From NCBI RefSeq assembly GCF_024623185.1, contig NZ_JANJZK010000002.1:62001-126000 (forward strand): a stretch of 64,000 bases of DNA, given 5' to 3'. The position numbers and the translations under genes were made by a program. Positions 10,523-20,139 of the stretch are shown piece after piece (position 1 is the first letter of the stretch; each line of letters begins with the position of its first letter). The notes beneath the pieces are model-generated. The model was not told the DNA's origin, ran no database searches, and saw nothing but the letters and a program-made list of their open reading frames with translations. This stretch comes from Anaerofustis stercorihominis. GTDB lineage: Bacteria; Bacillota; Clostridia; Eubacteriales; Anaerofustaceae.

Positions 10523-11911
10523 ATGATAAAGAGGCTTAGTTTAAACGAAATAATAAGTATTACAAAAATGAGAGGGATAATATTTCCGGGGTCGGAAATT
10601 TATGAAGGTTTGGCAAATAGCTTTGATTACGGTCCCATAGGAACTCTTATTTTAAATAATGTAAAAAACGCATGGTTCAAAAAGTTTATTCAGGAGTGTC
10701 CTTACAACGTAGCTTTGGACAGTGCTATCCTTGTAAATCCAAAGGTTTGGGAAGCAAGCGGACATCTTAAAAATTTTAACGATCCTTTAATGGACTGTAA
10801 AAATTGTAAAGCTCGTTTCAGAGCGGATAAGTTGATTGAAGATGACCTTGAAAAGAAAGGTTTAGATCCCAATGCGGACGGATGGAGCAATGAAAAAATG
10901 GAAGGATATATCGAAGAGAACAATATAGTGTGTCCTAACTGCGGTAAGCATGACTTTACGGGGATAAGACAGTTCAATTTAATGTTCAAGACTTTCCAGG
11001 GTGTTACGGAAGACAGCGTAAATACTATCTATTTAAGACCGGAAACTTGTCAGGGGATTTTTATAAACTTTAAAAACGTTCAGCGTTCTACAAGAAAGAA
11101 ACTTCCTTTTGGTATAGGACAAGTAGGAAAATCTTTCAGAAACGAAATAACACCGGGCAACTTTATATTTAGGACAAGAGAATTTGAACAAATGGAACTT
11201 GAATTTTTCTGTGAACCTAAAGATGAAATGAAATGGTTTGAGTACTGGAGACAGTATTGTTTTGATTTTCTTGTTTCTCTGGGGATAGACAAAGAAAATA
11301 TCAAATTCAGAGACCATGCAAAAGAGCAGTTATCTCATTATTCAAATGCTACGACGGATATCGAATATAACTATCCATTCGGCTGGGGAGAATTATGGGG
11401 GATTGCGGACAGAACAGATTTTGACCTAAAATCTCACGAAGAGTTTTCCGGTAAAGATATGAAGTACGTCGATCCTATTACAAATGAAAAATTCCATCCA
11501 TATTGTATAGAACCTAGTGTAGGTGCGGGAAGATTGTTCTTTACACTTCTTTGCGATAACTATGTTGAAGAAACTTTGGAAGACGGAACAACGAGAAATG
11601 TATTCAAACTTCATCCTTATCTTGCACCTTATAAAGTAGCGGTGCTTCCTCTTACTAAAAAATTATCGGAAGAAGCAACCGAAGTTTATTCTAAACTTGC
11701 TAAGTATTTCATGGTAGACTACGACGAAGCCGGAAATATAGGTAAGAGATATCGTAGACAGGACGAAATAGGAACTCCGTACTGCGTTACTATCGACTTT
11801 GATACAAAAGAAGACGGAGCAGTAACAGTAAGAGACAGAGATACTATGGAACAGGAAAGAGTAAAAATTGACGATTTAGCTGATTATATTTCTAAAAAGG
11901 TTGAATTTTAG
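10523..11911 (+). CDS. glyQS: Glycine-tRNA ligase, homodimeric class II type
   Basis: The start chosen is ATG 10523, six bases after GGAGG; earlier in-frame ATGs at 10496 and 10511 lack a site and would overlap that Shine-Dalgarno sequence. The 462-residue length is normal for the single-chain (alpha2) enzyme. The N-terminal [23 protein letters not shown] block, a cysteine pair C-x2-C ([10 protein letters not shown]) with a second pair (VCPNCG), and the motif 2/3 regions FRNEITPG and EPSVGAGRL are present. The C-terminal anticodon-binding domain begins near residue 365. It charges tRNA-Gly. No T-box leader is seen; it is probably read from the recO transcript. Confidence 0.95.
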   Translation: MIKRLSLNEIISITKMRGIIFPGSEIYEGLANSFDYGPIGTLILNNVKNAWFKKFIQECPYNVALDSAILVNPKVWEASGHLKNFNDPLMDCKNCKARFRADKLIEDDLEKKGLDPNADGWSNEKMEGYIEENNIVCPNCGKHDFTGIRQFNLMFKTFQGVTEDSVNTIYLRPETCQGIFINFKNVQRSTRKKLPFGIGQVGKSFRNEITPGNFIFRTREFEQMELEFFCEPKDEMKWFEYWRQYCFDFLVSLGIDKENIKFRDHAKEQLSHYSNATTDIEYNYPFGWGELWGIADRTDFDLKSHEEFSGKDMKYVDPITNEKFHPYCIEPSVGAGRLFFTLLCDNYVEETLEDGTTRNVFKLHPYLAPYKVAVLPLTKKLSEEATEVYSKLAKYFMVDYDEAGNIGKRYRRQDEIGTPYCVTIDFDTKEDGAVTVRDRDTMEQERVKIDDLADYISKKVEF

Positions 11912-11954
11912 TCAAAAAAACAATCAAAAATAATGAATTAAATAAAAAATATTT

Positions 11955-12004
11955 ATTACATCTGTCATATCGGTTAAAATTTATGACAGATGTAATATTG
12001 TTTT
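11955..12004 (+). terminator. Intrinsic terminator after glycyl-tRNA synthetase gene
   Basis: A perfect 14-bp stem, ATTACATCTGTCAT at 11955-11968 with its complement at 11983-11996, encloses a 14-base loop and is followed by TTGTTTT. Confidence 0.75.
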
Positions 12005-12017
12005 AAGGGCTTTTTGG

Positions 12018-12046
12018 TTGTAATTGTTTAAAAAATATAGTAAAAT
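12018..12046 (+). promoter_or_regulatory. Possible promoter for the 12.1-kb gene
   Basis: TTGTAA (12018-12023) and TAAAAT (12041-12046) with 17-base spacing lie 55 bases before the start and after a terminator. The -35 match is only moderate. Confidence 0.4.
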
Positions 12047-12100
12047 AAGAATATATTATTTATGTAAAAGTTTAAATAGGATATATAAGGAGTGTATAGT

Positions 12101-12616
12101 ATGTCATTAAAAGAACGAATTGATATGCATAACAGGGAAAAAGCAGAAAGAAAACAAGCCAGACTCAGAAGAAGAGTAGAAAAGAAAAAGACGATCGAAG
12201 CTCTTACAATGGCTCAGATCGAAAACAGTGAAGATATAGTAGAGCTTTTTAAAACAACGGTAATGAAAAGGGCAAAATGTTTTGAAACAAAGGACTTCAT
12301 AAATGCCAGGATATATGTACAGGACCTTAATAATATAACGGAATTTATGCTTAAGGATTTCGGTAAATATAAGGATACGATAGCAGAGCTTTCAAAAAGC
12401 GGTAAATACGAAGTCAAATACATATGCAGTGTCATATGTATCAAGACGGGCTTTAATACAAAGCAGGCAATAGATAACTTAAGAGATTTTGCAAGACGTA
12501 AGAAAGAAAACGGGGTTGTTGCTCACGAATCGAGAGAAGTAATAAAAAGATATAATGAAAAAAGGATCCCGGCTTATGACGGATTTCAAGTTGATTATAG
12601 TTATATAAAACGATAA
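12101..12616 (+). CDS. Uncharacterised basic protein, 171 residues
   Basis: I do not recognise this family. The start is ATG 12101, seven bases after AAGGAG; the in-frame GTG at 12092 overlaps that site. The first 45 residues are highly charged and basic (REKAERKQARLRRRVEKKK), probably a helix or coiled coil. The rest looks like a compact alpha-helical domain with VKYICSVICIKTGFNTKQAIDNLRDFA near residues 105-132. There is no signal peptide, membrane segment or cysteine cluster. It has its own promoter-like sequence and stands alone between the synthetase gene and ppdK. Codon use matches the host genes. Confidence 0.7.
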   Translation: MSLKERIDMHNREKAERKQARLRRRVEKKKTIEALTMAQIENSEDIVELFKTTVMKRAKCFETKDFINARIYVQDLNNITEFMLKDFGKYKDTIAELSKSGKYEVKYICSVICIKTGFNTKQAIDNLRDFARRKKENGVVAHESREVIKRYNEKRIPAYDGFQVDYSYIKR

Positions 12617-12639
12617 TATGCTGCTTCGGCAGCTTATTA
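12614..12639 (+). terminator. Hairpin overlapping the stop codon
   Basis: TAATATGCTGC (12614-12624) pairs, with one mismatch, with GCAGCTTATTA (12629-12639) around a TTCG tetraloop. The TAA stop is the first part of the stem. The run after it is AT-rich but not a clean T tract, so termination may be partial. Confidence 0.45.
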
Positions 12640-12706
12640 TATATTATTTGCAGTTTTAAATTACTGTGTAATGTCATATAACATTTTATAAGGAGGATGG
12701 TAAAAA

Positions 12707-15346
12707 ATGTGTGCTAAAAAATTTGTTTATGCCTTCAAAGAAGGCGACGCAAGCCAAAGAGATTTACTTGGCGGAAAGGGAGCCAATCTGGCTGAAATGA
12801 CCAATATAGGACTTCCCGTACCACAAGGTATCACAATCACTACGGAGGCTTGTATTGATTATTATAAAACAGGATGTGAAATCGATAAGGAAATAGTTGA
12901 CCAAATTTATCAAAAACTGGCTGAACTAGAACAAATCACGGGAAAGAAATTTGGCGGGACTGATAATCCATTATTGGTATCTGTACGTTCGGGAGCAAAA
13001 ATTTCCATGCCGGGGATGCTGGATACGATCCTGAATTTGGGACTTAATGATGTAACGGTTGAAGCTTTGGCTAAGAAGACAGGCAACGAAAGATTTGCAT
13101 ATGACAGTTACAGACGTTTTATACAAATGTTTTGTGATGTTGCACTTGGTATGAATAGAAATCTTTTCGAAGATATATTGGAAAGCAGAAAGAAACAGCA
13201 GGGGTATAAATACGACACCGAGCTTACCGCTTTTGATTTAAAACAAATCGTAAAACAATATAAAGATTTATTCTTAGACCAAAAAGGATATAAATTCCCT
13301 GATGATCCAAGGGAACAATTAATGGCAGCTGTTGAAGCTATATTTAAATCTTGGAACAATCCTAGAGCTATAGCTTACAGGAAATTAAATGATATACCAA
13401 ATCGTATCGGTACTGCTGTAAACGTTCAATCAATGGTTTACGGTAATATGGGTCAAACATCGGGTACGGGGGTTGCGTTTACGAGAAATCCTGCTACCGG
13501 TGAAAATAAGATATTCGGTGAATTCCTTATGAATGCACAGGGTGAAGATGTTGTTGCGGGTATAAGAACTCCTCAGCATATCGAAACTTTGAATGATGTA
13601 ATGCCGGAAGTTTACGAACAATTTGTAAACGCTTGTAACTTACTTGAAAATCATTATCTTGATATGCAGGATATTGAATTTACTATCGAAGAAGGAAAGC
13701 TTTATTTCCTACAGACTCGTTCGGGAAAGAGAACAGCTCAGGCTTCTTTGAAAGTTGCGGTAGATATGGAAGAAGAAGGTCTTATCACAAAAGAAGAAGC
13801 TTTGCTTAGATTAGACCCTACTACTTTAAATCAATTATTACATAGAGGTTTTGACCCTGAAGAACTTGCTAAAGCAATCCCTCTTACTAACGGTCTTCCT
13901 GCTTCTCCTGGTGCAGGCTGCGGTAAGATTTATTTTTCTGCGGAAGACGCTGTTGAAGCAAAAGAAAGAGGAGAAGAAGTATTACTTGTAAGAAAAGAAA
14001 CATCTCCGGAAGATATCGAAGGTATGAATTCCGCTAACGGTATTTTGACCGCTACAGGCGGTATGACATCTCATGCAGCCGTTGTTGCAAGAGGCATGGG
14101 TAAGTGCTGTGTTGCCGGCTGTGAAGCAGCACATGTAAACGAAGAAGAAAAATACGTTGAAATCGGCGGAAGATTATTCTATGAAGGATATTATTTATCT
14201 ATAAACGGTTCTACTGGTAATGTATACGAAGGTAAAATAAAAACAGTCGACGCTGTTTTATCCGAAGACTTTAATAAAATCATGTCTTGGGCTGATGAAG
14301 TCAGAAGACTTGGTGTGAGAACAAATGCTGATACAGTAAAAGATGCTACCGTAGCGGCTAATTTCGGTGCGGAAGGTATCGGTCTTTGCAGAACTGAGCA
14401 TATGTTCTTCGAAGCTGACAGGATCTTTGCATTCAGAAAGATGATTTGTTCTAAGACATTGATGCAAAGGGAAGAAGCATTATCTAAAATCCTTCCAATG
14501 CAGAAAAACGACTTTAAAGGTTTATTCAAAGCAATGGGCGGAAAACCTGTCGTTATAAGACTTCTAGATCCGCCTCTTCATGAATTCCTTCCTAAGGAAG
14601 ACGACGATATCAAACAGCTTGCAAGAGATATGGATATGACTTATGAAGAATTATCAGCGAGAGTAAATGAACTTCATGAATTAAACCCAATGTTAGGGCA
14701 TAGAGGTTGCAGACTTGCCGTTACATATCCTGAAATAGCTGCTATGCAGACTAAGGCTATAATCATGGCTGCTATCGAAGCAAAACAGGAAGACGGACTT
14801 GATATAACTCCTGAAATCATGGTTCCTTTGGCAGGAAGTTATTTGGAACTTAAATATGTAGTAGATAAAATAAGAGAAACCGTAAACGAATTATTTAAAG
14901 AAAATGGTATCAGAATAGACTATAAAGTAGGTACTATGATTGAGATACCAAGGGCTGCTCTAACTTCAGATCAGCTTGCAAAAGTAGCTGAGTTCTACTC
15001 TTTCGGAACCAATGATTTAACACAAATGACATATGGTTTCAGTAGAGACGATGCGGGTGTTTACATAAAAGAATATCTTGAAAAAGGTATTTTCCCTAAA
15101 GACCCATTTGCTACTATAGATACCGAAGGTGTCGGTCAGCTTGTTGATATGGCTGTTAAAAAAGGTAAGAGCGTAAATCCTGAACTTCACTGCGGTATAT
15201 GCGGTGAACAAGGAGGGGATCCTGCGAGTATCGAATTCTTTGACAGTGTAGGACTTGATTATGTATCATGTTCCCCATACAGAGTTCCTATCGCAAGACT
15301 TGCTGCTGCTCAGGCAAGAATTAAAAACGATAAGAAAAACAAATAG
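12707..15346 (+). CDS. ppdK: Pyruvate, phosphate dikinase
   Basis: 879 residues, the full length for PPDK. The N-terminal ATP-grasp nucleotide-binding domain opens with LLGGKGANLAEM (about 22-33). The central phosphohistidine domain has TGGMTSHAAVVARGMGKCCV with H456 as the phosphocarrier. The C-terminal PEP/pyruvate TIM barrel holds FGTNDLTQMTYGFSRDD and the catalytic HCGICGEQGGDP cysteine. It interconverts pyruvate, ATP and Pi with PEP, AMP and PPi; in anaerobes it often runs in glycolysis or gluconeogenesis. The ATG follows AAGGAGGATGG. It is monocistronic, ending in a strong terminator. Confidence 0.97.
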   Translation: MCAKKFVYAFKEGDASQRDLLGGKGANLAEMTNIGLPVPQGITITTEACIDYYKTGCEIDKEIVDQIYQKLAELEQITGKKFGGTDNPLLVSVRSGAKISMPGMLDTILNLGLNDVTVEALAKKTGNERFAYDSYRRFIQMFCDVALGMNRNLFEDILESRKKQQGYKYDTELTAFDLKQIVKQYKDLFLDQKGYKFPDDPREQLMAAVEAIFKSWNNPRAIAYRKLNDIPNRIGTAVNVQSMVYGNMGQTSGTGVAFTRNPATGENKIFGEFLMNAQGEDVVAGIRTPQHIETLNDVMPEVYEQFVNACNLLENHYLDMQDIEFTIEEGKLYFLQTRSGKRTAQASLKVAVDMEEEGLITKEEALLRLDPTTLNQLLHRGFDPEELAKAIPLTNGLPASPGAGCGKIYFSAEDAVEAKERGEEVLLVRKETSPEDIEGMNSANGILTATGGMTSHAAVVARGMGKCCVAGCEAAHVNEEEKYVEIGGRLFYEGYYLSINGSTGNVYEGKIKTVDAVLSEDFNKIMSWADEVRRLGVRTNADTVKDATVAANFGAEGIGLCRTEHMFFEADRIFAFRKMICSKTLMQREEALSKILPMQKNDFKGLFKAMGGKPVVIRLLDPPLHEFLPKEDDDIKQLARDMDMTYEELSARVNELHELNPMLGHRGCRLAVTYPEIAAMQTKAIIMAAIEAKQEDGLDITPEIMVPLAGSYLELKYVVDKIRETVNELFKENGIRIDYKVGTMIEIPRAALTSDQLAKVAEFYSFGTNDLTQMTYGFSRDDAGVYIKEYLEKGIFPKDPFATIDTEGVGQLVDMAVKKGKSVNPELHCGICGEQGGDPASIEFFDSVGLDYVSCSPYRVPIARLAAAQARIKNDKKNK

Positions 15347-15352
15347 ATTTTT

Positions 15353-15382
15353 AAAAGACGTTTCTTATGAAACGTCTTTTTT
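15353..15382 (+). terminator. Intrinsic terminator after ppdK
   Basis: AAAAGACGTTTC (15353-15364), a TTAT loop, and GAAACGTCTTTTTTG (15369-15382 and on) form a strong 12-bp stem with a T run. Confidence 0.9.
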
Positions 15383-15516
15383 GTGTTATTTAATAGTTTG
15401 TATTTATGGGGCTATAATATGGGGATGAGGACTTCTATATAATTTTCTCCTTTTTCATCCTGATGTTCATTGTATTTTATTATGTCATATAGATTTTCTT
15501 CATTTAAAATGCATGT

Positions 15517-16281
15517 TTATTTTGGAAGCCATTTTTTATATATATAATCAAATACCGGTTCCATGCTGTCTTCGTTTTTACCTCTCAGTGTAAACTCGAT
15601 ATACTTGCTTTTTTTGATATTCTTTACTGTCATTCCTTTTGGGATTTTATTTATATCCTTTACTTCTGCTCCCGCAAAGTATTTGAAATCAGTCATATTT
15701 TCTGTTTTTTCAAAATTAGTATAATCATTTATTCCTATAAGATAATCAAAATCGATCCTATTTTCTATTTGTCCTTTGTTTTGGTGAAGTCTCCTCCAGC
15801 ACTTTCCGATTACTTTAAATCCTTTTTTCGTGCTTTCCTCATATCCTATAAGAGTAATATTATCAATATATTTTCTTTCTATTTTTAATATAATATCTCC
15901 CGGTATTTTATTATCATTATCGATATCATATTTTAACTGAATGGGAAAGTGTTCTTTATTATTCCTATAGACCTTGGGAGTTTGTCCATAGAGATTTTTA
16001 AAAGCTTTTGAAAAAGAACGCTGGGTTTCATATCCCGCATTTAAAGCAATGTCTATAATTGGTCTATCGGTATTTACCAGTAATACTGCAGCTTTTGTAA
16101 GCCTTCTTCTTATTATATATTCATGTACTGTTAAACCTGATACAAAGGAAAAAATCCTGTGGAGGTGATATTTTGAATAGTTTACTGCTTTAGAAATACT
16201 ATCAAGATCAAGTTTTTCTTTATCTAAATTTTCTTCTATATATCCTATTACTTGTTTTATTACTTCAATATTATTTATCAT
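15517..16281 (-). CDS. AraC family regulator with GyrI-like effector domain, C-terminus cut by an in-frame stop
   Basis: The minus-strand start is taken at the ATG whose complement is 16279-16281 (MINNIEVIKQVIGYIEENL), the normal N-terminus of this family; a farther ATG at 16332 has no better site. Two helix-turn-helix motifs of the AraC type (YSKYHLHRIFSFVSGLT and AGYETQRSFSKAFKNLYG) fill residues 20-100. A GyrI/SOUL-like small-molecule domain follows. The frame stops with TAA at 15517-15519 after KKWLPK, but the same frame stays open for 34 more codons and reads as the missing last strands of the GyrI fold, ending IEVLIPIL before TAG at 15412-15414. The gene may be a recent nonsense mutant, or a sequencing error may be present. 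The truncated protein may still bind DNA. Confidence 0.8.
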   Translation of the reverse strand: MINNIEVIKQVIGYIEENLDKEKLDLDSISKAVNYSKYHLHRIFSFVSGLTVHEYIIRRRLTKAAVLLVNTDRPIIDIALNAGYETQRSFSKAFKNLYGQTPKVYRNNKEHFPIQLKYDIDNDNKIPGDIILKIERKYIDNITLIGYEESTKKGFKVIGKCWRRLHQNKGQIENRIDFDYLIGINDYTNFEKTENMTDFKYFAGAEVKDINKIPKGMTVKNIKKSKYIEFTLRGKNEDSMEPVFDYIYKKWLPK

Positions 16282-16506
16282 TTTATTTAACTCGTTTATT
16301 ATATTAATATATAAAATATAAAAATATGTCATAAATCTTGCTGTTATTCTTTTGCATTTTAGAAAAACAGCTTTCTTTTGATTATAATATAATAAGCATT
16401 ATTATATATAAAATATAATAAAAATAAGTAATTTATAAGTTATTCAACCTTTTTATCGAATATGCATAATATGGTATAAATTGCTAATCGATTATGGGTT
16501 ATATAT

Positions 16507-16535
16507 TTGATTATTTTCACTGTAAATGTTATAAT
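16507..16535 (+). promoter_or_regulatory. Probable promoter of the leucine-rich-repeat gene
   Basis: TTGATT (16507-16512) and a perfect TATAAT (16530-16535) with 17-base spacing lie 40 bases before the start. It shares ATGTTATAATTA with the promoter of the EIIC-kinase gene at 23.05 kb. Confidence 0.65.
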
Positions 16536-16574
16536 TATGTAACTGAGATACGATTGAATTAAGGGGATATACAA

Positions 16575-19500
16575 ATGAATACTTATATTAAGAAGCTTTT
16601 AGGTATGATATTAACTGCGTTATTTTTTGTTAGCGTAAATGTTACACCTATTTTTGCGGAAAGCTTAGTTAATGATGATATAAAAACAAATGATAGTACC
16701 ACAGAACAAAAGAGTGATATATCTTCACCACCAAATGACATCAATGAAAATAAAAATAAGGACGAAATAACTAATAATAATGATAAAGATATAATAGAAG
16801 AGAACAATGATAAATCAGCAGAGGAGGCTATATCCCAAGAGTCTCAAAAGGCTGATGATAATAATGTTATAAAAGAAGAAAATAAAACAAAGAAGAATTC
16901 TTTGATGTCTATAAATGATTATGCAGTTCCGAGTGAAAGCGATTATAATTTTTCATCCGGAAAAATAACAGGGCTTAAAAGCAGTTATATAGCCGGTTTA
17001 AGTGATGAACAAAAACTGAATATAAGACTTGAAATACCCGGAAGCATAAACGGTGTGGATGTCACTTCAATAGGTGATAATGCTTTTAACATCCCTTCCA
17101 AATCTGATTATGCTTTTACTTATCTTGATTTATCTAAATGTGCGAGTCTGAAAAGTATAGGTCAGTGGGCATTTTATAATAATTCAATAATGGAAGGAAG
17201 TATAGTACTTCCAAATACTTTAACTACAATATCCGACCATGCTTTTGACGGCTGTAAAAGTATTTCAGGTTCACTGGTGATACCAAATTCCGTTACTTCT
17301 ATCGGTACTTATGCATTCAGCGGATGTTCATCGATGAAGGGAAGTTTGAGTTTATCAAATAGTTTAAATGTTATTTCAAATTATGCTTTCAGTAACTCGG
17401 GATTTACCGGAAATCTTACAATCCCAAGCGGGGTCACTGCGATAAATAACAGTGCATTCAGACAGTCTAACAGTTATAACGGATTTACGAGTGTTGTAAT
17501 TCCCGAAGGCGTAACCATGATAGATGCGACTGCTTTTTCGTATCAAAATGCACTTGCTAATGTTACATTCCCAAAGAACAGTCTAACTAAAATCAATAAT
17601 TCTGCTTTTAGATATTGCGGTTTGACGGGAGTATTAAAAATACCTGATACTGTGCAAACTATTGGAGCAAATGCTTTTGCTTCAACGAAACTTACGACAG
17701 TATATATACCAGATAATGCATATTCTGCTTTAAGTGATTATATAGTTTCTAGTACATTTTCAAGCAGCAGCAATTTAACTGCTATTGTTTGCAGTTCTTC
17801 CAATTACACAAACTTATATAATATACTTAATAGCTCGGATAAGCCAAAATTAGGTTATCCTGTAACCCTGAAGTTTGATGACGGAAACGGTGGGAATTAT
17901 AACAGTATAGAAAGACTGTACAATCATGCTTTAAACTTTGTAAGAAATGATGATGATAGTTACGTAACAGATACTTCATATGAACTTCCTAAGGTAATAG
18001 GAAATGAAAACAAAAAGTGGGCATTTTCTTCTACTGCTTTGGAAGGGGTAAAAGTAAGTACCAAAGTCACATCTTCGACTCTCTATGCAATAGAACCTTT
18101 AGCCGATCCGACTTTTTCTTTCAGCGATGATATCGATTTGGTATATGACGGTAAGGCCCATACTATGAAAGTAACAGCATCGCATCCTTTATATAAACCT
18201 ATATCGGAAGCAAAAAGCGGGGATGTGGTATTTTACTATACTTGGAGATATGCAACTATCGGTACATCTTCAGCCGATCTTAAAGGATTTGATAAAAATG
18301 AATTTTCCATAACCGACGTTAGAGAACCACGATACGCCATTGCATGTGATGTTACTATTCAGACTTGCTTGGTAGATGGAACCAGTGCCAAACCTTTCAA
18401 TACACAAACGCATACCTTTGCGGTGCTTTTAAAACAAGCGGAACCGACTGTTAATCCGGTTTTTAATAATAAAGTTGATATGACTGTTACAAAGGATTTA
18501 CCGGAAATAAGTCTCGGTGATACCGATACCAAGGGAGTTATAAGCTGGGATGAGGGACAGACTTTAAAAGAAGGTACAAACGAATATAAATGGACGTATA
18601 CTCCCGAAAATAATCCTAATGGTATATCTAATTATAAAACCGTAACGGGGAGTTCTAAAATAGAAGGCATAGATAAAAAGGATTTTATGTTAAATATTTC
18701 ATCCGGTGAACATGGCAAGGTTTCTCCTGCAGGAGACGCGACTGTTACTCAGGGAAATGATTTTACCATGACATTTACTCCCGATAAAGGATATAAAGTC
18801 GGAAGTTTGAAATTAGATGATAAAGATATTACCTCTGATGTTAAAGATAATAAATATACATTAAAGGATATACAAAAGTCTTATGATATAAAAGTAAGTT
18901 TTGAAAAGATTACTCCCGATGATGTCGAAGATATGATAAATACTCTTCCTGTCATAAGTGATGATAAAGATTTGACAGCCGAAGAAATCGATGATATTTT
19001 AGATATCAAAGAAAACTACGAAACTTTGGATAACAGTTCAAAAGAAAATGTGACTTATGAAAACAAGCAGGATTTATGTGAAGCTTTATCTAAGGTTCCT
19101 CAGATAGACTTGGAAGTTACTGGTGAAAATCAATCGATAAATGTAAATAATAGCTCTATACTTCTCGACAATTTAACTTCTGATGATATTAAAATAATAA
19201 AAGATGACCCCGATACAAAAATTAAATTGTGTTTGGACATTAAAAATATAAACTCAAATAACAGTTATGAAAATATAATAAACAAAACTGTAAAAGATAT
19301 AGATATTTCAAACTATTTTGATATAAGTGTAAAGAAAGAAGTAATATCCTCAGGGGGCAATAATAAATCTATTGTAATATCAAATTTAAGTTATCCGATC
19401 AAACTAAGTTTTGATATACCTAAGGATATATTATCGAGTAATGGTACATTTAGAGAATTCTTTATAGTAAGGCTTCATGAAGAAGGCGGTACTCATAGTG

Positions 19501-20024
19501 TTGATATTTTAAAAGATGAGGATGATATAGAAAACACCATAACAGTAAGCAGTGATAAATTCTCTGTATATGCCCTATCTTATAAGGATAGTGAAGCAGT
19601 ATCAAAATTTATGGTAAAAGCTTCATCATCGAAACATGGTTCTATTTCTCCTTTGGGAAATATAGAAGTCAAAAAAGGTGAGAATAAGACTTTTTATATA
19701 AGTCCGGATAAGTGTTATGAAGTAGATTATATCCTTATAGACGGTAAAAAAATTAAAGCAGCAGAAAAATATACGTTTAAAGATATAGATAAAAATCATA
19801 GTATCAAAGCTGTGTTTAAACCCAGCAGCAATAAAGGTGTATCCGTTTCTTTCAACAGCGAAAATACAGATAATACAAAATCAAATGTTAATAACAATTC
19901 ATCGGATAAGAGCAACATAGTTGATACGAGTGATATGAACAATGTTATCTTGTATGCCGGAATCGGTATTGCTTCTCTTGTAATAATATTAGCCGTTTTG
20001 ATATATATAAAAAAGCATGATTAA
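16575..20024 (+). CDS. BspA-type leucine-rich-repeat cell-surface protein
   Basis: 1149 residues. A signal peptide (1-28, ending PIFA) is followed by an Asp/Asn/Glu/Lys-rich low-complexity linker to about 115. Residues about 150-420 hold BspA-type LRR_5 repeats recognisable by recurring IPNSVTSIGTYAFSGC-like units (AFDGC, AFSGC, AFRQS, AFRYCG). Ig-like segments follow, then two copies of a bacterial repeat (about 710-775 and 1010-1085) sharing HGKVSP/HGSISP, a DKxYxV core and a closing KVSFE/KAVFK. One membrane helix (ILYAGIGIASLVIILAVLIYI) and KKHD end the protein. There is no LPXTG before the helix, so it is probably membrane-anchored. BspA-like proteins often bind host proteins or cells; the ligand is unknown. 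Confidence 0.88.
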   Translation: MNTYIKKLLGMILTALFFVSVNVTPIFAESLVNDDIKTNDSTTEQKSDISSPPNDINENKNKDEITNNNDKDIIEENNDKSAEEAISQESQKADDNNVIKEENKTKKNSLMSINDYAVPSESDYNFSSGKITGLKSSYIAGLSDEQKLNIRLEIPGSINGVDVTSIGDNAFNIPSKSDYAFTYLDLSKCASLKSIGQWAFYNNSIMEGSIVLPNTLTTISDHAFDGCKSISGSLVIPNSVTSIGTYAFSGCSSMKGSLSLSNSLNVISNYAFSNSGFTGNLTIPSGVTAINNSAFRQSNSYNGFTSVVIPEGVTMIDATAFSYQNALANVTFPKNSLTKINNSAFRYCGLTGVLKIPDTVQTIGANAFASTKLTTVYIPDNAYSALSDYIVSSTFSSSSNLTAIVCSSSNYTNLYNILNSSDKPKLGYPVTLKFDDGNGGNYNSIERLYNHALNFVRNDDDSYVTDTSYELPKVIGNENKKWAFSSTALEGVKVSTKVTSSTLYAIEPLADPTFSFSDDIDLVYDGKAHTMKVTASHPLYKPISEAKSGDVVFYYTWRYATIGTSSADLKGFDKNEFSITDVREPRYAIACDVTIQTCLVDGTSAKPFNTQTHTFAVLLKQAEPTVNPVFNNKVDMTVTKDLPEISLGDTDTKGVISWDEGQTLKEGTNEYKWTYTPENNPNGISNYKTVTGSSKIEGIDKKDFMLNISSGEHGKVSPAGDATVTQGNDFTMTFTPDKGYKVGSLKLDDKDITSDVKDNKYTLKDIQKSYDIKVSFEKITPDDVEDMINTLPVISDDKDLTAEEIDDILDIKENYETLDNSSKENVTYENKQDLCEALSKVPQIDLEVTGENQSINVNNSSILLDNLTSDDIKIIKDDPDTKIKLCLDIKNINSNNSYENIINKTVKDIDISNYFDISVKKEVISSGGNNKSIVISNLSYPIKLSFDIPKDILSSNGTFREFFIVRLHEEGGTHSVDILKDEDDIENTITVSSDKFSVYALSYKDSEAVSKFMVKASSSKHGSISPLGNIEVKKGENKTFYISPDKCYEVDYILIDGKKIKAAEKYTFKDIDKNHSIKAVFKPSSNKGVSVSFNSENTDNTKSNVNNNSSDKSNIVDTSDMNNVILYAGIGIASLVIILAVLIYIKKHD

Positions 20025-20028
20025 AAAT

Positions 20029-20061
20029 AAAAATAGAGTCTTGATTAGACTCTATTTTTTT
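20029..20061 (+). terminator. Intrinsic terminator after the LRR gene
   Basis: AAAAATAGAGTC, a 7-base loop and GACTCTATTTTTTT form a strong stem with a T run. Confidence 0.9.
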
Positions 20062-20074
20062 AATAATTAAAACT

Positions 20075-20103
20075 TTGTCTTATGTTAAATAGTATGTTAT
20101 TAT
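20075..20103 (+). promoter_or_regulatory. Probable promoter of the first hybrid kinase gene
   Basis: TTGTCT (20075-20080) and TATTAT (20098-20103) are 17 bases apart, 36 bases before the start. Confidence 0.45.
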
Positions 20104-20139
20104 TGATACAATAAATAGATTTAAGGATAGGATTATTTT

